From NCBI GenBank assembly GCA_031282235.1, contig JAITED010000020.1:1-9079 (forward strand): a stretch of 9,079 bases of DNA, given 5' to 3'. Made by a program: the position numbers and the translations under genes. This document shows, one piece after another, positions 5,960 to 9,079 of the stretch; positions within the stretch are counted from its first letter, which is position 1, and each line of letters starts with the position of its first letter. Source of the DNA: Propionibacteriaceae bacterium (lineage in GTDB: Bacteria > Actinomycetota > Actinomycetes > Propionibacteriales > Propionibacteriaceae). Under the pieces are notes generated by a model. That model worked only from the letters and a program-made list of their open reading frames with translations, made no database searches and was not told the origin of the DNA.

Positions 5960-7018
5960 TTACGTAAGGTAGACGACGGGCTTGATGAGGTCGGGGGCTT
6001 TCTTGTCCATCAGGTCAAACGCCTCCGGCAGCTTGTCGAAGCCCTCAAACTTGTGACTAATCATCAAGGTGGGGTCGATGCGACCGTATTTAATCATGTC
6101 GAGCAACCGGTTGATACGCTCCGCGCCGCCGGGGCAGAACGAACCGCGAATGTCCTTGTCAGCCATGCCGAGACCCCAGTTGAGCGCCGGGAAGCCTAGC
6201 GTGTCGCGGACATCGAAGTAGTTGATGTTGCTGATGATGCCGCCGGGGCGCGCCATGGTGACAGCCTCGGTGAAAGTGTTCGCGTCGCCACCGGCGATGA
6301 TGACCTTGTGCGGCCCCTTACCACCGGTGCGAGCCATCACCTGGTCAAGCACTGGGCCTTCCTTATACGAGATGAACTCGCTGGCACCGAACGCCGTCGC
6401 CACTTCCATAGCTTTCGGGCGAGTGCCGACTGCGATGATACGCCCTGCGCCAAACAGCGCCGCACCAGCGATAGCCATCAGGCCGACTGGGCCGATACCG
6501 ATGACGACCACGGTGTCGCCAGCTTTAATCTCGCACAGTTCCGCGCCGTGGAAACCGGTGGACATCATGTCTACGGTCATCAGCGCTGCCTCTGGGCTGA
6601 CGCCCTCCGGGATGATGCTCAAGTTGGCGTCGGCCATGTTGACGTGGAAGTACTCTGCCATCACGCCGTCTTTTACGCCCAAGAACTTAAACGAGCCGAA
6701 CATGCCGGTGTCGTGAGAGAACGAGTGGAAGTTCTGCACGCCCAACTCTGTCCAATCGGGGGTGACACAGGGCACAGCGACGTAATCGCCCACCTTGATT
6801 TTGTGTACGCTTTCGCCCACTTCGTCTACGATACCCACTGCTTCATGGCCGAGAATCAGGTCAGTTTTAGGGCCTGACCCGCCGTGCGACATATGGGTAT
6901 CGGAACTACAGGGGGCGACGATAGTGGGGCGGATAATCGCATCAAGTGGCCCGCAACTAGGGCGTTCTTTCTCAATCCAACCCACATCGTTGATGGCGTG
7001 CATACCGAAACCACGCAT
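5960..7018 (-). CDS. NADP-dependent secondary alcohol dehydrogenase, zinc type
   Basis: The enzyme should interconvert secondary alcohols and ketones (for example 2-propanol and acetone), and probably some aldehydes, in the cytoplasm. At 352 residues it matches the length of Thermoanaerobacter brockii ADH and aligns with it almost without gaps: the opening GWIEKERP, ILGHEAVG, TPDW, DMMSTGFHGAELC and the end DLIKPVVYL. Catalytic zinc ligands are Cys37, His58 and Asp150, with Glu59 next to His58. The structural-zinc cysteine cluster of classical horse-liver-type ADHs is absent, as is normal in this subgroup. The nucleotide fold has GIGPVG (174-179). Gly198-Thr199-Arg200 and Tyr218 occupy the positions that hold the NADP 2'-phosphate in T. 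brockii ADH, which predicts NADP(H). The ATG has AGGAG five bases upstream. The gene stands alone: a 162-base gap precedes it and a T-run terminator follows it. A physiological substrate is not evident from the neighbours. Confidence 0.93.
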   Translation of the reverse strand: MRGFGMHAINDVGWIEKERPSCGPLDAIIRPTIVAPCSSDTHMSHGGSGPKTDLILGHEAVGIVDEVGESVHKIKVGDYVAVPCVTPDWTELGVQNFHSFSHDTGMFGSFKFLGVKDGVMAEYFHVNMADANLSIIPEGVSPEAALMTVDMMSTGFHGAELCEIKAGDTVVVIGIGPVGLMAIAGAALFGAGRIIAVGTRPKAMEVATAFGASEFISYKEGPVLDQVMARTGGKGPHKVIIAGGDANTFTEAVTMARPGGIISNINYFDVRDTLGFPALNWGLGMADKDIRGSFCPGGAERINRLLDMIKYGRIDPTLMISHKFEGFDKLPEAFDLMDKKAPDLIKPVVYLT

Positions 7019-7093
7019 ATTTTCTCCTAATGCTCAAGAATTATCGGGTGGCGCCCGCCGCTGCATTGAAACACTGCCGCGCGCCGACCCAGT

Positions 7094-7112
7094 TCGGGAG
7101 TCCATCTCCCGA
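7094..7112. repeat. Inverted repeat between aminotransferase and dehydrogenase genes
   Basis: TCGGGAG (7094-7100) and CTCCCGA (7106-7112) form a seven-base-pair stem with a five-base loop. It lies 68 bases beyond the aminotransferase stop and 75 bases upstream of the dehydrogenase ATG, both on the minus strand. It could be a weak terminator for the former or an operator for the latter. No T-run follows. The rest of this 162-base gap shows a GATAAT hexamer on the minus strand (7046-7041) as a possible dehydrogenase -10, without a good -35. Confidence 0.4.
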
Positions 7113-7180
7113 TGTTCCATTTTCCCACGTCCACCCCCTTGCCCGCAGCAGACGCACTGGCTTTGTTGCGTATTTGGTGT

Positions 7181-8362
7181 TTACGCCAGCGCCGCTTTTA
7201 GCGTTTGGCAGTGGGAGGTGAATGTGGCGGGGGTGGGCAGCAGCGAAAGGGCTAGGGTGTTGGTGGAATCGAGGTCGTAGAACCAACCGGGGTGGGCGGC
7301 GAGGTGGATAGTGCGCAACACCTGTAGCGCCATATCGGTGTCGGGGTCGGTGTCGGTGTCGGGGTCGGGGTCGGCTAAGAGTGGGGGAGTGTCGATGAGC
7401 ACCATCCAACCCCCGGCAACGTGCCGTACCCGGCATCCAGTGGCATCAAAAACGGTGTGCGCGGTGGCGAGGTTGGTTTTGAGTCGGGCGGTGATACGCG
7501 CCACCTGAGCATCGGCGTGTTCCAACAGCGTGGGCAACGCCGCTGCGATGGCCGAACCCACCGGGAGGTAAGCGTCAGCGATGGCATCTAGGCTCCGCGC
7601 GTATGGCTTAATCTCCGCAGCGGGGCCGGTGAGCCGAATCCACCCCAGTTTCAACTGCGGAGCGGCGAGCAGTTTGGAAAGCCCATCTAAACTGAACGCG
7701 ACGGTGGCAACGTTGTCGGCCAATCGGGTGCGAGGTGCAGCGGTATCGAGTGCGAATGGGAAGAACACCTCATCGGCGATGAGCGGGACTCCGGTGCGCG
7801 CCAAAATCTCGCTGAGGGTGGCAGATGTTTCTTCATCCAGATACGCCCCGGTGGGGTTGTTGGGGTTGACTACGCTAAACACTTGTGAGCGCTCCGCTGC
7901 GTGCGTCAGCGTATCCAAGTCATACTCCCAACCGTGCGGGTGCAGATACCAAGCGCGGTACTCCGTCGTATGCAACCCCGCTAGGTGCGCCAAAGGGGCG
8001 ATGAGCGGATAGCCGGGGGTGGGCAGCGCCAGAGAGTCGCCAGGGTCGGCGAGCAGCGTAAACAGCCAGTGATACGCTTCCGAAGTGGAGGCCGTAAGCC
8101 AATACTCCTCCGGCGAACCGCCGAATCGTGCCGCTAAGGCTTCCCGGGCGGGCAGCGGGCCGCGCGGATGCGGATCGTAGTGTGCGGCGCGCTCAGTCGC
8201 CGCTGCCACCACCTCCAGCAACGCCGTATCAAACAATCCGTGACTAGTGGGGTTGCTGTCACTAAGGTCAGTAACAGCGATGCCCTGCGCGCTCAACTGC
8301 TCCCGCAACTCACTAAAAGCGTTACGTTGTTCCGGTACGTACCCCCGCTTAGAGATGCTCAC
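7181..8362 (-). CDS. PLP-dependent class I/II aminotransferase-like enzyme
   Basis: From GTG 8362 the protein has 393 residues, normal for fold-type I PLP enzymes. Visible signatures are SNPTSHGL near the N-terminus, YDPHPRG, the NPNNPTG loop (166-172, Asn169 contacting the PLP ring oxygen), ADEVF (196-200, Asp197 for the pyridine nitrogen) and SLDGLSK with the Schiff-base Lys230. Some usual residues differ. Phe200 replaces the common Tyr, and Lys238 (QLKLGW) replaces the second phosphate-binding Arg. The C-terminal carboxylate-binding Arg of most members is Ala371 in LALSLL. The substrate is therefore uncertain, and it need not be an ordinary amino acid transaminase. A low-complexity Asp-Pro/Asp-Thr run fills residues 331-343. 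A longer start at TTG 8377 is open, but GGAGA at 8375-8371 is eight bases from GTG 8362, so I chose the latter. It is flanked by a terminator upstream and a gap downstream, so it is probably monocistronic. Confidence 0.85.
   Translation of the reverse strand: MSISKRGYVPEQRNAFSELREQLSAQGIAVTDLSDSNPTSHGLFDTALLEVVAAATERAAHYDPHPRGPLPAREALAARFGGSPEEYWLTASTSEAYHWLFTLLADPGDSLALPTPGYPLIAPLAHLAGLHTTEYRAWYLHPHGWEYDLDTLTHAAERSQVFSVVNPNNPTGAYLDEETSATLSEILARTGVPLIADEVFFPFALDTAAPRTRLADNVATVAFSLDGLSKLLAAPQLKLGWIRLTGPAAEIKPYARSLDAIADAYLPVGSAIAAALPTLLEHADAQVARITARLKTNLATAHTVFDATGCRVRHVAGGWMVLIDTPPLLADPDPDTDTDPDTDMALQVLRTIHLAAHPGWFYDLDSTNTLALSLLPTPATFTSHCQTLKAALA
7335..7374. repeat. In-frame hexanucleotide repeat inside the aminotransferase gene
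   Basis: On the plus strand TCGGTG and TCGGGG alternate for six full units from 7335 to 7370, and TCGG begins a seventh (7371-7374). Read on the minus strand each unit is GAC plus CCC or ACC, giving a run of Asp-Pro and Asp-Thr pairs. Because the unit is six bases, gain or loss of copies by slippage would keep the reading frame. Confidence 0.85.
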
Positions 8363-8420
8363 GTATGCGTTCTCCAACCCGGTGTGCAGTGCTGGTGGTT
8401 CCTCACCCGTCTAAATATAT

Positions 8421-8442
8421 GCCCCCTTTATTAGATGGGGGC
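8421..8442 (-). terminator. Hairpin terminator after the patatin-like gene
   Basis: GCCCCC (8421-8426) pairs with GGGGGC (8437-8442) across a ten-base AT-rich loop, and flanking T/A bases add one pair. It begins 11 bases after the phospholipase stop. On the minus strand it is followed by ATATATTT, a modest T-rich tail. It separates the phospholipase from the aminotransferase, whose promoter would have to lie in or near this 90-base gap. Confidence 0.6.
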
Positions 8443-8452
8443 AAAATCTGGG

Positions 8453-9079
8453 TTATAACCCGGCTTCATCTAGGGCTTTTACGGCAATACCCTCGGCGGC
8501 AGAGATTACATCGGCGGCGCGGTGCATGTCTAGGAACCCCACTAAATCGCTGGGGATGCCGATGAGCACGTCGGGTGGGGTGGTGACTAGGCGGGCGCGT
8601 TGGATGGAGGATAGGGAGGTGTCGATGGCGTAGATAGCGGTGGTCGCTAGGTTGAGCCGGGGGTTTCCGTTGCTGGTGGGCGGGGAGGTGGGCGGGTCGT
8701 ATAGGCTGACCGCCACGATTACGTCCGCGTCCACTGGGCGCAGCGGCTCAATCGGAAGCGGGTTCACGCAGCCGCCGTCTGAGAGCAGGCGCCCGTCTCT
8801 GACTACCGGGGTGAACAGCACCGGGATGGCGACGGAGGCGCGCACAGCAGCCACGATGGGGCCAGTGGTGAGCCACACCTCCTCCTGCGATACGATGTCG
8901 GAAGCGACGGCAGTGTAGGGGATGGAGCAGTCCTCAATACGGGTATCGCCCAGCACGCGGCGTAGCTCATGCATCACCCCATTGATTTTGGCAAGCCCGC
9001 CGCCCGAGAGCGTGGGGCCGAGCATCCGTACCATCTCCCAAGGTTTCAGGTCGAACGCGAACTCTTTCAGGTCGGCTAA
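8453..9079 (-). CDS. Patatin-like phospholipase, RssA/NTE type (N-terminus outside window)
   Basis: About 208 residues are visible. The reading frame stays open to the window edge, 15 codons beyond the internal ATG at 9034, so that ATG is not the real start. Patatin-like proteins hydrolyse acyl esters of lipids with a Ser-Asp dyad. The visible part has the Asp half: VRASVAIPVLFTPVVRDG leading into LLSDGGCVNPLP, where the Asp of DGG is the catalytic base. This block is very typical of the bacterial RssA/NTE group. The oxyanion glycine motif and the GxSxG serine motif should lie upstream, outside this window, so catalytic completeness is unverified. A Pro/Ser/Asn-rich loop (DPPTSPPTSNGNP) follows, and then the helical C-terminal part of the domain. 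The gene ends in a hairpin terminator and shows no link in function to the aminotransferase downstream. Confidence 0.85.
   Translation of the reverse strand, partial: LADLKEFAFDLKPWEMVRMLGPTLSGGGLAKINGVMHELRRVLGDTRIEDCSIPYTAVASDIVSQEEVWLTTGPIVAAVRASVAIPVLFTPVVRDGRLLSDGGCVNPLPIEPLRPVDADVIVAVSLYDPPTSPPTSNGNPRLNLATTAIYAIDTSLSSIQRARLVTTPPDVLIGIPSDLVGFLDMHRAADVISAAEGIAVKALDEAGL

Noticed and set aside
6222..6716. Long open frames on the plus strand opposite the dehydrogenase gene
   Set aside because: They are antisense shadows of a well-supported enzyme gene, with low-complexity Met/Ala/Pro composition and no family features.
8363..8377. Aminotransferase start at TTG 8377
   Set aside because: Its upstream bases show no ribosome site at proper spacing, whereas GGAGA lies eight bases before GTG 8362.
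8453..9034. ATG 9034 as the start of the patatin-like gene
   Set aside because: The frame is open to the window edge and the conserved glycine-rich and GxSxG motifs must lie upstream, so the gene is truncated by the window, not short.

Overview
The window looks like a chromosomal segment of a moderately GC-rich actinobacterium. The grounds are a G/C-leaning third codon position, GTG starts, GGAG-type ribosome sites, and terminators that are mostly strong hairpins with little or no T-run. The protein styles would suit the Actinomycetaceae, but nothing here fixes genus or species. I see no insertion sequence, CRISPR array, tRNA or rRNA, and the gene order looks like ordinary chromosome.

Left block, + strand, 1-5847. 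The first 110 bases are the tail of a surface or membrane protein (hydrophobic segment plus basic end), closed by a long hairpin at 131-170. After about 200 bases that contain an AT-rich presumptive promoter and an unusually structured RNA leader (273-351) comes a binding-protein-dependent ABC importer: lipoprotein (375-1715), a permease with two membrane domains fused in one chain (1820-3634), and an ATPase (3636-4937). A 14-bp perfect hairpin between the lipoprotein and permease genes probably sets unequal expression. Permease and ATPase are separated by one base. A YwaF-type integral membrane protein (5062-5847) follows on the same strand and may belong to the same unit. The importer has the architecture of the iron/polyamine/thiamine/phosphonate type, but its substrate cannot be read from the sequence.

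Centre. A two-copy 11-base tandem repeat (5869-5890) and a hairpin (5902-5937) lie where the two gene blocks converge. The hairpin can end transcripts from both sides and has a T-run on the minus-strand side.

Right block, - strand, 9079-5960. In order of transcription: a patatin-like phospholipase, cut at its N-terminus by the window edge; a hairpin terminator; a PLP-dependent class I/II aminotransferase with an in-frame Asp-Pro/Asp-Thr repeat and no arginine at the usual carboxylate-binding site; and a zinc-dependent secondary alcohol dehydrogenase of the Thermoanaerobacter ADH type, with residues that predict NADP(H) use. These three genes have gaps and apparently separate control, so I do not infer a shared pathway.

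The best candidates for something undescribed are the structured leader RNA in front of the importer and the importer/YwaF pairing itself.
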